This document shows positions 35,021-45,675 of a stretch of 64,000 bases of DNA, one piece after another. The stretch is from Malus domestica (taxonomy: Eukaryota > Streptophyta > Magnoliopsida > Rosales > Rosaceae). The position numbers and the translations under genes were made by a program. The DNA lies in NCBI RefSeq assembly GCF_042453785.1, contig NC_091673.1, forward strand, positions 11,069,501 to 11,133,500, given 5' to 3'. Position 1 is the stretch's first letter; every line of letters starts with the position of its first letter. Below the pieces are notes generated by a model. The model saw nothing but the letters and a program-made list of their open reading frames with translations, ran no database searches and was not told the DNA's origin.

Positions 35021-36250
35021 ATGGGTACCAAAGAAATCTTGAAGAAATTTGACGGGCAGATTAGCCTCTCGGTGGATATTATGATGAACGAAAAAAACTT
35101 TGATCGTTATCTATGCCTTTCGGCACATTTTGTTGATGAGAAATGGGAGCTGAAAAAGCAGCAGGTTTATTTCCGTTCTCTTGAAGATACCAATGATCTC
35201 CTTCCTGAAGACGAAGATTGGGGCATTTTTAGTTCCCTTAAGAAATGGGGCATTGAGGACAAGGTATCCACACTCACTATGACCAATGATGGTGTGTATG
35301 ATGAGTTAGCTGGATTTGTGAAGGGTCGGATCCAAGAAAAGAAAGAACTCCAACTTGATGGTCAGCTGTTTCGCGTGTATTGTTGTGGGAAATTAATTGG
35401 TGAAATGGTGAATGGTGCGTTTCAAAAGATTCAAGATATCATTAACAAAGTTGATCCATTGTATCCTGTTGCAAATTTACCATTGTGGTATCTCACTAGT
35501 AGCAAGCTAAAAGAAGCTCTGGAGTTATGGTCTAAGGGAGAATTCTCCTCGGTAGATGAGACTTTTTACGAAGTACCATCCGCTGAGGAATGGAAGAAAG
35601 TTGAAGGTGTTTGCAAAGTTTTGGAGAGCGTATATATGGTATCAAATGCATTGTTTGAAACAAAAGATCTAACTGCGAATGTTTATCTTTATCGCCTTGA
35701 TGAGCTTCGTGATGTTCTGACCCAAATGCACAATGACTCAGACAGTTTTACTAGAAAAATAGCTGAGGGCATGCTGAGTAAGCTTGACAAGTACGTGAAC
35801 AACATGTTTTTGCATTTGGCAATAGCTGCTGTGCTGGATCCTCGGTTAAAGATGCAATTTGTAGACACTGTTTGGTCAAAAGTTAAGGGTGCAGAGGGAG
35901 GCTCACGAGTTGCAGCTGTTTCGGAGGCCATACACAAATTGTTTGATAAATATTCGCTGGACGTGCAAATGAATAATCACCCTTCAGTAGGATCGGACTT
36001 GGATCTCTATTTGGGAGAAGCTGTTGTGCCTTGGAGTCAGAGTTGCACTGCATTGGCTTGGTGGAAAACCGCAGCTGCCCGGTATCCTACTCTTTCCAAG
36101 ATGGCACGAGACTTTTTGGCCATTCCATTTTCTATTGCAACTTCATATGAGGCATTCTACATTGAACCAAGGCCAGCCAAGAAAAATTTAGTTGGCTTGG
36201 AGCCAGGCCTGGCAAATGCCTTATTATTCGCCCGATCGAGGCTTGTTTAG
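35021..36250 (+). CDS. hAT-transposase-derived protein 2, N-terminally shortened, 409 aa
   Basis: Paralog of the proteins at 28441 and 39907. Similarity begins exactly at the intron acceptor (AACAG then KKMGTKEILKKFDGQ). The first ATG gives a 409-aa protein that lacks roughly the first 135 residues of paralog 1. The RNase H-like core (SLSVDIM, AHFVDEKWELKK, KKWGIEDK), the DUF4413-like part (LTANVYLYRLDELRDVL, LDPRLKMQFVD) and the hAT C-terminal domain (LYLGEAVVPW, WWKTAAARYPTLSKMARD, AIPFSIATSYEAF) are all present. The catalytic-Asp motif reads TMTN. The acidic linker before the C-terminal domain seen in paralog 1 is deleted. The open frame without stops argues for a retained gene, but a truncated duplicate is possible. 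Confidence 0.8.
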   Translation: MGTKEILKKFDGQISLSVDIMMNEKNFDRYLCLSAHFVDEKWELKKQQVYFRSLEDTNDLLPEDEDWGIFSSLKKWGIEDKVSTLTMTNDGVYDELAGFVKGRIQEKKELQLDGQLFRVYCCGKLIGEMVNGAFQKIQDIINKVDPLYPVANLPLWYLTSSKLKEALELWSKGEFSSVDETFYEVPSAEEWKKVEGVCKVLESVYMVSNALFETKDLTANVYLYRLDELRDVLTQMHNDSDSFTRKIAEGMLSKLDKYVNNMFLHLAIAAVLDPRLKMQFVDTVWSKVKGAEGGSRVAAVSEAIHKLFDKYSLDVQMNNHPSVGSDLDLYLGEAVVPWSQSCTALAWWKTAAARYPTLSKMARDFLAIPFSIATSYEAFYIEPRPAKKNLVGLEPGLANALLFARSRLV

Positions 36251-36374
36251 TAGGCATGGAAGAATGTTTAACAGGTTAACTTACACCTCAAGCTTCCTTC
36301 TGTGTTCCTTTGTTTTAATTTCCGTTATTAATATTTTTTTTTACTTACTATATTCTCCTTTATGATATTTCTTA

Positions 36375-36545
36375 GGATAATACTAGGGAGATCAAATTTT
36401 GTGAACCAAATTTTCAAACCCAATGATGTGGTTGTTGATGATTGGATTATTACTTAAGCATTGATTAACTTGCATATTTCATATTGGTGACACATCGTTT
36501 GATTTGCAAATTTGGTTTAAAATTTTGATTTCCTTAATATTACCC
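36375..36545. mobile_element. Mutator-type MITE, 171 bp, 9-bp target duplication
   Basis: It is flanked by an exact TATTTCTTA direct repeat (36366-36374 and 36546-36554). Terminal inverted repeats of about 40 bp read GGATAATACTAGGGAGATCA at the left and, in reverse complement, GGGTAATATTAAGGAAATCA at the right. They continue through AACCAAATTT. A 9-bp duplication and long inverted ends are typical of MULEs. It sits just 3' of hAT-derived gene 2, possibly within its 3' UTR or UTR intron. Confidence 0.8.
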
Positions 36546-36559
36546 TATTTCTTATGGTT

Positions 36560-38434
36560 TAATTTTTCTGTTCCATTTTCAGCATTTGATGACTTGAACA
36601 GGTACTTGGCTTTTGTGATGACCTCTATTTTGGAAGACTTGGACAACAAGTGTGTTACTTTTGAACTCCACTAGAGAGATTGAACATCTCCTTTTGTTTT
36701 TTGGTTGTAACTTGCAATTGTTTGTGAACTTGTTTCCCTTGGATGGTGAGAACTGGTTAACTTTATGGCTGGAGATGGTTTAATATATGTATCAAGTTGA
36801 GGTTGTTTACCTTATTTCTTGTATTTGTGTGTGCATTAATTAATGATAGTGTTATTCGAACACTTTTTATAACTTTTATACATCCTTGTTAATTTTTTAC
36901 CATTAATTTTTTTCAATTCATTCGCTTTGATGGCCATAAATTGAGAAAGATGTGAGAGTTATAAATGCGTGTGTGGATAACATTGTCCTTAGGCCACGTA
37001 TGATGTCTCATGTTCTTTTTGACAACAAAATGTTTTTGAAAATTTCTAAATTACGAAAATATATGGCGTACTTCGTTAATTTTACCATTAAATCCAACGG
37101 GGTCAACTATTTCCCTTAGGCCACGTATGGTGTATGATAATGGATTGGATAATATTAGATTCAAAGAAAAATTAATGAAAAGAATTTGAAAACTTTGAGT
37201 TTTAACGATAAGGACAAAATAAATGGTAAAGTGAATAATAGCAAGTTTGACTTTTTAGTATAAAAATGTGGTTTTTCGTTAAAATGAACAGTGCAGTGGG
37301 ATTTTCGTTAAAACTCCATAGATTCAATGCATGCTGAATGAAGAAATTGATGGCAACTGAATAAGGAAACCGGTTCATTTTGATTCCAACAATAATAGTA
37401 GTATTCGGGAAAGAGCTTCCTGCGTGACTAATTCATCTTAAACATGCATTAAACTTAATAAGTAATTTGGTCTTTTTAACGAGTAATTAAAATTTATTTC
37501 AATGCTAGACATCATTTACGGCCTAGAGTATAGAATAGTAATCGCCATTGGATCATATACCTTAAATCTACAAACTCCATAGTCGTCGTCCCTTGCTCCA
37601 GCTTAAGGGCTGGTGGCAACTCTTTCTATTTTTCTAGCCTTTCTCCTTTATCTTCTTATGGATTTTTATTTATCTATTTTTCATCTTAGTATTTCCGTCA
37701 ATAAGTGTTTTCTTGATGGCGTTATTTATGAGTCTTTCTTCGTGAGTATTAAATTTTGTGTTGGTGTGTTATCGGTTCCTTTGGATCCACTTTGTTGGAA
37801 TCAATATCTTTGTTGATGGTATTGCGCAAAAAATTCATAGTGGTATAAACACTAATTGGTTCATAGTCAGTTTCTCTTCGGAGTCAGCGATGATCATTGT
37901 CAAAATGTATCCGTTGTATTCAAACTTTGTGTAAAGAATTTTTTTTATCAAGAATGAAGTTTCTTTGGAAGTTACAGAAAAGTTTTGTTCAAAGTACTTA
38001 AATACTACAAAGACTTTTACATACTTAGAAGTTAGAAGTCATAAAAAGTTGCTAACGTGACTTCCAAGAGATTTTTTTATGGATTTTCTGTCACATCATC
38101 GTTTAACGTCGATTCTCTTACTAACATCATAAAATATTATGTCAAAAACATGAGGTAACAAAAAGTCAATGAAAAATCCTATTTTTTAGAAAGTCTTCCT
38201 AGCATTTATCTTTATTCAATACAAAATGACTTTAACAAACTCCTTACAAGTTTATATTGAATATACCTAAACTACAGAGGCAAGCAAAGTCCATCAAACT
38301 TCATATACAACACATCTCCCTAAATTTTAATTTTGAACTTATGTGATAGTGTCTCGTTTAGATAAATTTCAGTTCGTTTCAAACTTGATTTATTTCTAAC
38401 AACTAAAATGTTAAGAAAAATAAAATAAAAACAC
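36560..38434. other. Intergenic region between hAT-derived genes 2 and 3
   Basis: 36590-36830 probably includes the 3' non-coding exon and poly(A) region of gene 2 (ACAG/GTACTTGGC junction near 36598). 37170-37325 carries a TTTTAACGATAAGGACAAAAT to TTTCGTTAAAACTCC repeat with inverted halves. I recognise it as a common repeat type of Rosaceae-like genomes; that is from memory only. No coding sequence is seen. Confidence 0.45.
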
Positions 38435-38444
38435 CATTAGGATG

Positions 38445-38666
38445 CCAACTGAATCCTCTCCAGATCATTTTGGTGAGGATCTTAGAAATTCGTAAATCGT
38501 GTCTGCTCATCATACATCGTACGGTCAATTTTTATTAGGTATTATTTATATTTAATTTTAAATAAAAATATTTAAAATAATCTATAATCACATAACATAC
38601 GATGAACAAACATAATTCACGAATCCCCAAAAACTTCACAAAAAAGTTCTGGCGATAATCCGAATT
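38445..38666. mobile_element. MITE with 10-bp target duplication (Mutator-like)
   Basis: It is flanked by an exact CATTAGGATG repeat (38435-38444 and 38667-38676). Imperfect inverted ends pair GAATCCTCTCCAGATC with GGATTATCGCCAGAAC and later CTCATCATACATCGTACG with TTCATCGTATG. The core TTTAATTTTAAATAAAAATA is shared with the element at 49594. It is non-coding. Confidence 0.7.
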
Positions 38667-38795
38667 CATTAGGATGTAGGCTAGAAAGACTTCCAAATGT
38701 GAAGCGAGCGAGTGAGAGAAACAAGAAAACGAAAAGTCTTACTTTGTCCTGTACACCAAAAAGCAAAAATTAAGACATGTCTTATCAATATCCCT

Positions 38796-38875
38796 GCCAC
38801 GTGTACGGCTCCGATGGTGTTTATTTTACTTTCCCGCTAAGCTACTAGTACGCTCTGCTGCGTTTCTCTCCCTGT
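38796..38875 (+). promoter_or_regulatory. Core promoter block of hAT-derived gene 3 (G-box, E2F-like site)
   Basis: The block has CACGTG at 38798-38803 and a perfect TTTCCCGC E2F-type site at 38830-38837, followed by CTGCGTTTCTCTCC as in the other two genes. The leader exon ends before GT at 38949. The leader intron runs to 39904 and contains a decayed CTAGGTGCT/AGCGCTTAG element around 39560-39640. Confidence 0.65.
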
Positions 38876-39906
38876 CTAGACTCTAGTGTCTGCTCCATTT
38901 CCCACAACCCCAAAATCCCTTGAGCGACTGCGACTCGACGCGGACGAGGTTCGTCTTCGTCCTCCCACTCAAGATTTCATCTTTACTGTTCATCTATCAA
39001 GATCGACGTTTGAGATACCGATTTCGTACACTTCTCTTCCTGTGATGTCGTTCCGTGTTGTGCTTTCTGCGTTTTATTCTTCTCTTTTGTTCTGGGGGTC
39101 TGGTCTTTTCTGCCGTTTTCGTGCTTTTTCATTTACCAATATTGTAATTTTTTTGAGGTTATCTTTGTATTATCTTTAGTGGGGCGAATAAATATTCAAT
39201 TTTTACGATCTCTGTGTAATATTTTTAGTATATTGTTAATGCGTTTCCATGATTGTGCGCCAAGATTACTTTTTTGGTTGTTTTGTTGTAATTTAACTTG
39301 GAAATCTTGTGTTTTCGTTGATGTCTGTGGTTCTGCATATTCTCAAACTTTCAGGTCTATTTGTTTACTAATGAGTTCACAGTTTGGTGGGTGAATATTA
39401 GAATTATGTTTTTCAGAATTTAATGTAAGATTCTTGGTTATATGGTTAATGATTATCCCTGATTGTGCCCCAAGATTACTCCTTTTTAGTTCTTCAATGG
39501 TTCAACTCGAAACACGAAAGAGAAATAGATTTTATGCATGAATCTGGGCGGCCTTTCTTATTTTTTAAGCGCTTAGTGATTAATCATGACGGTGACAAGC
39601 TGCCTAGCACCTAAGTGCGCTAGGTGGGGACTTTTAGAACACTAGCTATGGTGCTGTTAATCTTGTTCTGGCTGGGCTTAGACGTATTTTCTAGTCTATT
39701 TGTATCTTTGTGAATAAAGCTTCTGCTGTTATGAATTCACTTTAAGATTTTTGGTTGTATTGTTAATGGGGTATCCACGATTCTGCACCAAGATTACGTT
39801 TTTAAGTACTTTAACTCCATAACACAGAATGAATAGATGTCATACGTTAATTAGTAGAAAAAATGATGGGTTTGATATGGTACTAATAATCTCGTGTATT
39901 TCAGAT

Positions 39907-41577
39907 ATGCCTGGGGTTTCTGGAACCAATGAAAGTGACAACAGTGGTGATAGCAAGGATGCCAAATCCGCTTCATCAGTTTCAGTGACAGAGGGCAATG
40001 TGAAGGTACGTGAATACGATCCAAAAAAGGATTTAAGGGCTCTTGGACAGTGGATTTGCTCTAACCAAGATCCACCCAAGTATTTTGAAAATGTTGATTA
40101 CATACAGTCAATTGGCGTGTTTAACCGGCTGTTTAAGCCTACTTTCAATGAGGTTGAAGGTGAATGCATGGAAGTATATGAGAGAATGAAAGTGGAAACT
40201 AAGGAAGTATTAAGAAACTTTGATGGACAGATTAGCCTCTGTGTGGACCTACTCACGGACAACAATGACTTTGGGCAGTGTAGCAGTAACTTGGGACAAC
40301 ACTACAGTGATTATTTGTGCATTTCCGCGCATTTTATTGATGAGAAATGGAAGCTGCGAAAGTGGGTTCTTTACTTCTGTACTCTTTCTGTTTCGGGCCA
40401 GTCTGATGATTTACTTAAAAAATGTGAAGACCGGGGCATATTTAGGTCGCTGGAAGATTGGGGCATTGAGAACAAGATATCCACACTCACTATGGGTAAT
40501 GATAAGTTCTGTAATGAGGTGGCTGAGTATGTGAAAAGGTACATCCAGGTAATGAAGGAACTCCGACGTAATAGTCAGCTGTTTCGTGTGTATTGTTGTG
40601 GGGATCTGTTCCGTGAAATGGTGCAGGATGCATTTGAAAAGATTGAAGATATCGTTCACAAGGTCCGTCGAGTTTATACTTTTACAACTGATTACCCCAT
40701 GTGGTTTCTCAAAATGGCCAATCTACAAGAAGCTCTGAAATTGTGGTCTATTGGAAATCTCTCTTCCAAGGATGTGATTGACTCTCACGATGTACCATCC
40801 CCAGATGAGTGGAACAAAGTTGAAGGTGTTTGTAAAGCTGTAGAGAGCATACATAAAGTATCAGGAGCATTATTTGAACCAGAAATAGAAGTAACTGCTA
40901 ATGTTTATCTTTATCACCTTCATGAGCTTCGTGAAATGTTGACCCGAATGTCCATTGGCTCAGAGGGTTTTAATAGGTCAATAGTTGAGGGCATGTTGGG
41001 AAAGGTTGACGAGTACTGGGATCACATGTTCTTGCTGTTGGCAATATCTGCAGCACTGGATCCTCGATTCAAGATGAGATATATTGAATTTGTTTGTTCA
41101 AAAGTTGAGGGTAGGGACGGAAACTCACAAGTTCCAGCTGTTTTGGAGGCCATTCGCAAACAGTTTGCTGAATACGTGATCCGTTTTCCTGAAAAGGGGA
41201 ACTGTGCGAGTTATTCACATTCAAAAGGGCAGTCTGATCCTCCTGTGCGTGCCAATCATACTTTCACTGTGTTGCAAGACTACCAGCAGTTCATCCAATC
41301 GAATCATCACCCTGCAAAAATATCAGAATTGGATATATATTTGGACCAACCTGTCTTGCCTTGGAGTCAGGATTTTAATGCATTGGCTTGGTGGAGAAGT
41401 GCAGCAGCTAAGTACCCTACCCTTTCTCGGATGGCACGTGATTTTCTGGCCATTCCAGTTTCTCTCTCGACTTGTGGCGAGGCATACTACACTTTATCAA
41501 GGCCAGCTGATGAACATATGATTTGCTTGAAGCCAGACTTGATGAATGCCTTAATGTGTGCTCGAAGCTGGCCTTAA
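39907..41577 (+). CDS. hAT-transposase-derived protein 3, 556 aa
   Basis: The start ATG lies two bases after the leader-intron acceptor (TTTCAG), as in gene 1. The acidic, Ser-rich N-terminus is followed by a hAT N-terminal segment (YDPKKDLRALGQWICS). The RNase H-like core includes SLCVDLL, AHFIDEKWKLRKWVL and EDWGIENKIS. A DUF4413-like part (TANVYLYHLHELREML, LDPRFKMRYIEFV) and the hAT C-terminal domain (LDIYLDQPVLPW, WWRSAAAKYPTLSRMARD) follow. The second catalytic Asp position reads TMGN, the Cys-x-His motif reads CCG, and the terminal motif is CGEAYY. There is no BED zinc finger. It is the same domesticated family as genes 1 and 2, and its linker is closest to gene 1. The nuclear regulatory role is inferred. 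Confidence 0.85.
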   Translation: MPGVSGTNESDNSGDSKDAKSASSVSVTEGNVKVREYDPKKDLRALGQWICSNQDPPKYFENVDYIQSIGVFNRLFKPTFNEVEGECMEVYERMKVETKEVLRNFDGQISLCVDLLTDNNDFGQCSSNLGQHYSDYLCISAHFIDEKWKLRKWVLYFCTLSVSGQSDDLLKKCEDRGIFRSLEDWGIENKISTLTMGNDKFCNEVAEYVKRYIQVMKELRRNSQLFRVYCCGDLFREMVQDAFEKIEDIVHKVRRVYTFTTDYPMWFLKMANLQEALKLWSIGNLSSKDVIDSHDVPSPDEWNKVEGVCKAVESIHKVSGALFEPEIEVTANVYLYHLHELREMLTRMSIGSEGFNRSIVEGMLGKVDEYWDHMFLLLAISAALDPRFKMRYIEFVCSKVEGRDGNSQVPAVLEAIRKQFAEYVIRFPEKGNCASYSHSKGQSDPPVRANHTFTVLQDYQQFIQSNHHPAKISELDIYLDQPVLPWSQDFNALAWWRSAAAKYPTLSRMARDFLAIPVSLSTCGEAYYTLSRPADEHMICLKPDLMNALMCARSWP

Positions 41578-42671
41578 TAGGCGCTGAAGAACATTAGCAG
41601 GTAATGAATACTACCATCTCCTTTGTTCTTCTTCCCCTTTCTGTTCTTAATAATCATATCAGTATATATCCTGCAAGATGCAAGACTGCTCACAGTGCTT
41701 TTTTTCCGTTCATTTGTGTGCTTGAACAGGTACCTTTTTTGGGTTTTTGGCTGCCTCATTTTTGTAAGGCCAGAGGGAATCAGTTTAGCTGAGCATTTGA
41801 CGTGGACATCAAGTTACGTACTTTTGATGTTTGAACTCCATTTGACACCGGCGGAGATTGAAAACCGATAATTGTTGAATTAGAACTGTTTTTTGAGCAG
41901 TCGTTACTGGATGCCTCCACGTTTTGAGATGCTTTGATATTAGGATGCTGAGAAAATTGGCCCCTCTCCGTGTATTTTGCAGTTCCGATTTCAGGACGGA
42001 GTTTGTTGCTTAATATCATGCTTTATGAACGTAAATCTGAAGCAAGTCTTGTTCTTTCTAAATACTCGTGGTTTCCCATTTTTTGATGTGATTTCGACAA
42101 AGATCGATTTTTCTTTTACCTCAAAGATCGATTATGTTCAACCTTGCGTGATCTACTACGTGATCATCTAAGAGAAAGTTTGGTCTTTAGGGGAGGAGAA
42201 AAGAAGCTGTTGAGCCGGAGAAGCTTAAAAAACAAATAATAAAGAGCTTGTAGTTTAAGTAGTTAAAACATTTAATTCTCTAGTACGGACTGATTTGCGT
42301 CTGAGGTCTTGCATTTGGTTCCCTCCTCGTCCAACGTAGATGTAGTAAATTTGAACACATTTACAACAAAAACAAGCAATAATGCTAAAGGAAACACGTT
42401 TTTACAGCACGAGTCACTCAAATTATTGTAGTTACTAATTGAACATTGTAATTAATGTAACATGTACGCTCTGTATTTTACTTTTGGGAGTTTAACATAT
42501 TTTTCACGTAATTTAGAATTTCTTCTAAAAAAGAAATTTAGTCACAAATAAGTTAACTATAAAAGTGTACCCTTCTCTACTCTCAAACTCGAATCGCGTT
42601 CAAAATTTCCACATAGTTTATAATAAAGTAAAATATTGTTGACTCACAAAAAAAAAAAAAAAATGTCCTCT
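41578..42671 (+). other. 3' region of hAT-derived gene 3 and intergenic DNA
   Basis: GCAG/GTAATG near 41600 and AACAG/GTACC near 41729 suggest spliced 3' UTR exons. 42230-42360 has tRNA-like words (TAGTTTAAGTAGTTA and GCATTTGGTTCCC) that could be an old SINE fragment. Otherwise it is AT-rich with no gene recognised. Confidence 0.35.
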
Positions 42672-42674
42672 TTA

Positions 42675-43687
42675 GACCAACTTCAATGGTTGGGCTAAAA
42701 GCCAAATTTTTTAGTTCGGAAAATTTAGCTTTTAGTCCAGAAACAGTTTTTCTACTCCAACCCTTCTGGCCTAAAATTTTAGCCCAGAATTATTAAAGAA
42801 TGAACTTAGGCTATTTTTTTTCTTAAATTAAAATTTTAAAAAAATAATAAATATGTAGACTATCGTAAATTAATTTTATAAACATTTTAATCTAAAAATA
42901 TTTAAATTCCGATAAATATTGAAAAATCACTCAAATTTCCACAAAGCAAGCCTTCAACTTTCACCAATCTTTCAACCTTGTGCTAACTTTCAATTCACCA
43001 ACCGTTCAACACCAAATTTTCAATTCACCAACTGTTCAACACCAAACTTTTAACTTTCACCAACCGTTTAACAATTTGGAAATGGAAAGAAATGGTAGAA
43101 AGATAAATTGGAAGAATTGTAGGAGAAAATTGAGTTCTGTGTGGATGTTTGAACAAATACATAGGTATTTATAAAGTTTTTGGGTGAATTTTAAGTTAAA
43201 TAATTTTTTTTAATTATTTTAGCCATTGGATTTAAATTTGGGCCGTTAGATCTTTTTTTTTTACCGTTAGATTTGATTATATTCAATTTCAGCCGTTGGA
43301 TTCAATGTATTTTAAAATAACATATTCTAAAAAAATTAAATTTGAATCTAGACCATTGGATCAACCAATGGTCCTTAAAGCCTTGCCCCCTCGGATTAAA
43401 ATTATAGCCGTTGGGATGATGATGTTGGCCGACACACAGCTGACAGCGGGGCCCACCCCTGTCGGGAAAGCCTTGCAAGCCAACCGCGTGGGGCGCGTTG
43501 GAGCATGGGCAGGTCGAGACTGGCCCAAGTGCCAGCGAGTCCACTCGCATGGGGGGGAATTTAGGGGGTATTTGGCCCAGCTTTGGCATTTGGCTTTTAG
43601 CCCAATGTTTTAGCATGGGTTGGGTGGTGTTTTGGGGGGTGGAATAAATGGGGAAATTTGACTTTTAGCCCACCATTGGAGTTGGTC
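42675..43687. mobile_element. Tourist-like inverted-repeat element A
   Basis: The left end GACCAACTTCAATGGTTGGG and the reverse-complemented right end GACCAACTCCAATGGTGGGC match, followed on both sides by CTAAAAG. TTA flanks both ends (42672-42674 and 43688-43690). The interior has CCAACCGTTCAAC/CTTTCAATTCACCAAC tandem words and repeated (G/A)CCGTTGGAT motifs. Its left half is complementary to the right half of the adjoining element B. Confidence 0.7.
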
Positions 43688-43690
43688 TTA

Positions 43691-44505
43691 GACCCACTCC
43701 AACCCCCCGGGCTAAAACCTATAATTCCCCTTTTTTCCCCTCTAAAACCCAACCCATGGCCTAAACAAAACCTAAAACTCAACCCGAGACCAAATACCGG
43801 CCCAAGTTTAGGCCACAAATTGGAGTGGGCCCCACCTGGTGCGACTGAAACATGGGCTGTGAAGCCCAGACGCCACAACCAAGCGCCAACACGCCAGACG
43901 CTACAGATGGAAGCCAAGTCGAACCCCACCCACGTGGGTGTGTCCCCCGGCTGTCAATGGGTGTCAGTAGCCCAACGGCTACTTTTTTCAATCGAACGGC
44001 TGGATTTAATTGGACCGTTGGTTACTCCAGCGGTTCATGTTCAAATATTTTTTTTTAGTTTTATATTTATATATTTATTAAATACAACAACTTAGATCAA
44101 ATATAATCAAATCTAACAGTAAAAAAAAGTTCTAATGGTACAAATTGAAATCCAACAGCTATTTTAAATCAAAATTCACCCAAAAACTCTGTAGTTTGGT
44201 GAAAGTTGAACTATTGGTGAAAGTTGATAGTTTGGTGAGTTTCATGTGTCGATTTAATGATTTTTCAATATTTATCGGAATTTAAATATTTTTAGATTAA
44301 AATGTTCATAAAATTAAATTACAATAGTCTACATAAATTTTTTTAAAGTTAATTTAAGAAAAAAATTAGTCTAAGTTCATTCTTTAATAATCATGGACTA
44401 AAATTTTAGGTAAGAATAGTTGGAGCAGAAAAGTTGTTTCTGAGCTAAAATCTAAATTTTCTGAGTTAAATATTTGTAGGTTTTAGGCCAAGGTTGGAGA
44501 TTATC
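43691..44505. mobile_element. Tourist-like inverted-repeat element B, abutting element A
   Basis: It starts GACCCACTCCAACC and ends with the reverse complement of GATAATCTCCAACCTTGG. Flanking TTA occurs at 43688-43690 (shared with element A) and 44506-44508. About 44060-44505 is the inverted counterpart of about 42675-43300 (for example AATATTTATCGGAATTTAAA against TTTAAATTCCGATAAATATT). Open frames on both strands at 43302-44095 are by-products of this GC-rich foldback. Confidence 0.65.
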
Positions 44506-44508
44506 TTA

Positions 44509-45675
44509 TCAAGGTAACTATTTTATGCTAATTTAAACAGCGAGTTGAACTTAAATTGTATAATTTCCTTATGTATTTCTTTTACATCTCTATCCCTATC
44601 ATTCGTATTCTATATCTTTCGTTTTCCCATTGTATTTCCCTCTCTCTAATCTAAAAGTAAAATAATTACCAAGCCATCATCAGTAATATGAATTTGAATT
44701 TGTTTTCTTTTATCTTTCTTAAAGAAAACTAACAAAATTGGCATAAGCAACATCTTAAAGTACGGTGGACCAACAATTCATTGAGAGTACAATTACATGC
44801 TCTACAAATTGAGAACGAGATTCAAATATAAGTGCAACACGACACACGATGTATTGACCAATTGTCACATAACTCATATTTGTAAACATAATTAAACAAT
44901 TTAAATCTAATCAAACATACAGCTCTAAAAAATAAAGTAAAATTGATAGTATGATCGGCACGCCTGCGCACACTGGATAATGACCCGGCAACCTCAATGT
45001 TCTTAATCAGACATTAACCATCTTTTACAAATAAAATCCAGGCAAAACATCCAACCGTGCGTTGACAAGGGAACCTCCTAAAGACGACGCCGTATCGAAA
45101 TGTCCCTGAATCTGCAGCATCTGAAACTCGATTTTTCTCACTGCATTAAGGTCACCTCAGCTTTCCATTTCAAGAAGAACCCTTCTTAAAAGCTTGCAAC
45201 TTTTGCATTTAGAGTAAGATTTGATAGCAAATTTTGGTGCTTTTGGCTTTTTGGAGAATCAGATTTGGAATAGCTCAACTTCTGGAGCACCAAATAAGGT
45301 AATGCTTCTTCTGAGCTTATATAAGAAGCAGCTTCATAAAGGTTGCAATCGTTTATTTTCCCTGATAGATACTTGATAGTGACACTGAAAGTCTGAATCT
45401 ATATCCTCATCAGAAAGATGGAAAATTTTAGTAAGATTTTTGAGTTCTGGGTTTTCTGGGGTTTTGATTTTTGAGCAATTTTTCCTTGGAAATTTTTATT
45501 TTTAATTATTTATTTTTGTGTATTATTGGGTATTGAAGAAAGAACGGTAGCATTCAATGTGATTGTGCAAGCTAAACTTAGCAAGAATGTGAGAGAAGAT
45601 GAGATTTCGGGAACTGGGTTGGATGCTCACCTGGGTTTACTGCATATAGAAAGAGGGGATAGGAGTAGAGGTGTC
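44509..45675 (+). promoter_or_regulatory. Upstream and leader region of the galactosyltransferase gene
   Basis: There is no coding sequence upstream of the ATG at 45676. 45050-45298 is less AT-rich and looks like a leader exon ending AATAAG before GTAATG. The following 45299-45535 is T-rich like an intron. No confident TATA box or motif was identified. Confidence 0.35.

Noticed and set aside
28441-41577. Active autonomous hAT transposons
   Set aside because: Catalytic Asp and the Cys-x-His motif are lost in all three, no terminal inverted repeats or 8-bp duplications flank the genes, and they share a host-like promoter and leader intron.
43302-44095. Pro/Trp/Gly-rich open frames on both strands
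   Set aside because: They overlap on both strands inside a GC-rich foldback transposon and have no domain; they are by-products of inverted repeats.
45526-45675. Extended N-terminus of the galactosyltransferase
   Set aside because: The extension begins at TTG, has no ATG, and does not resemble the family's short basic tail before the membrane anchor. 45676 or 45718 is a better start.
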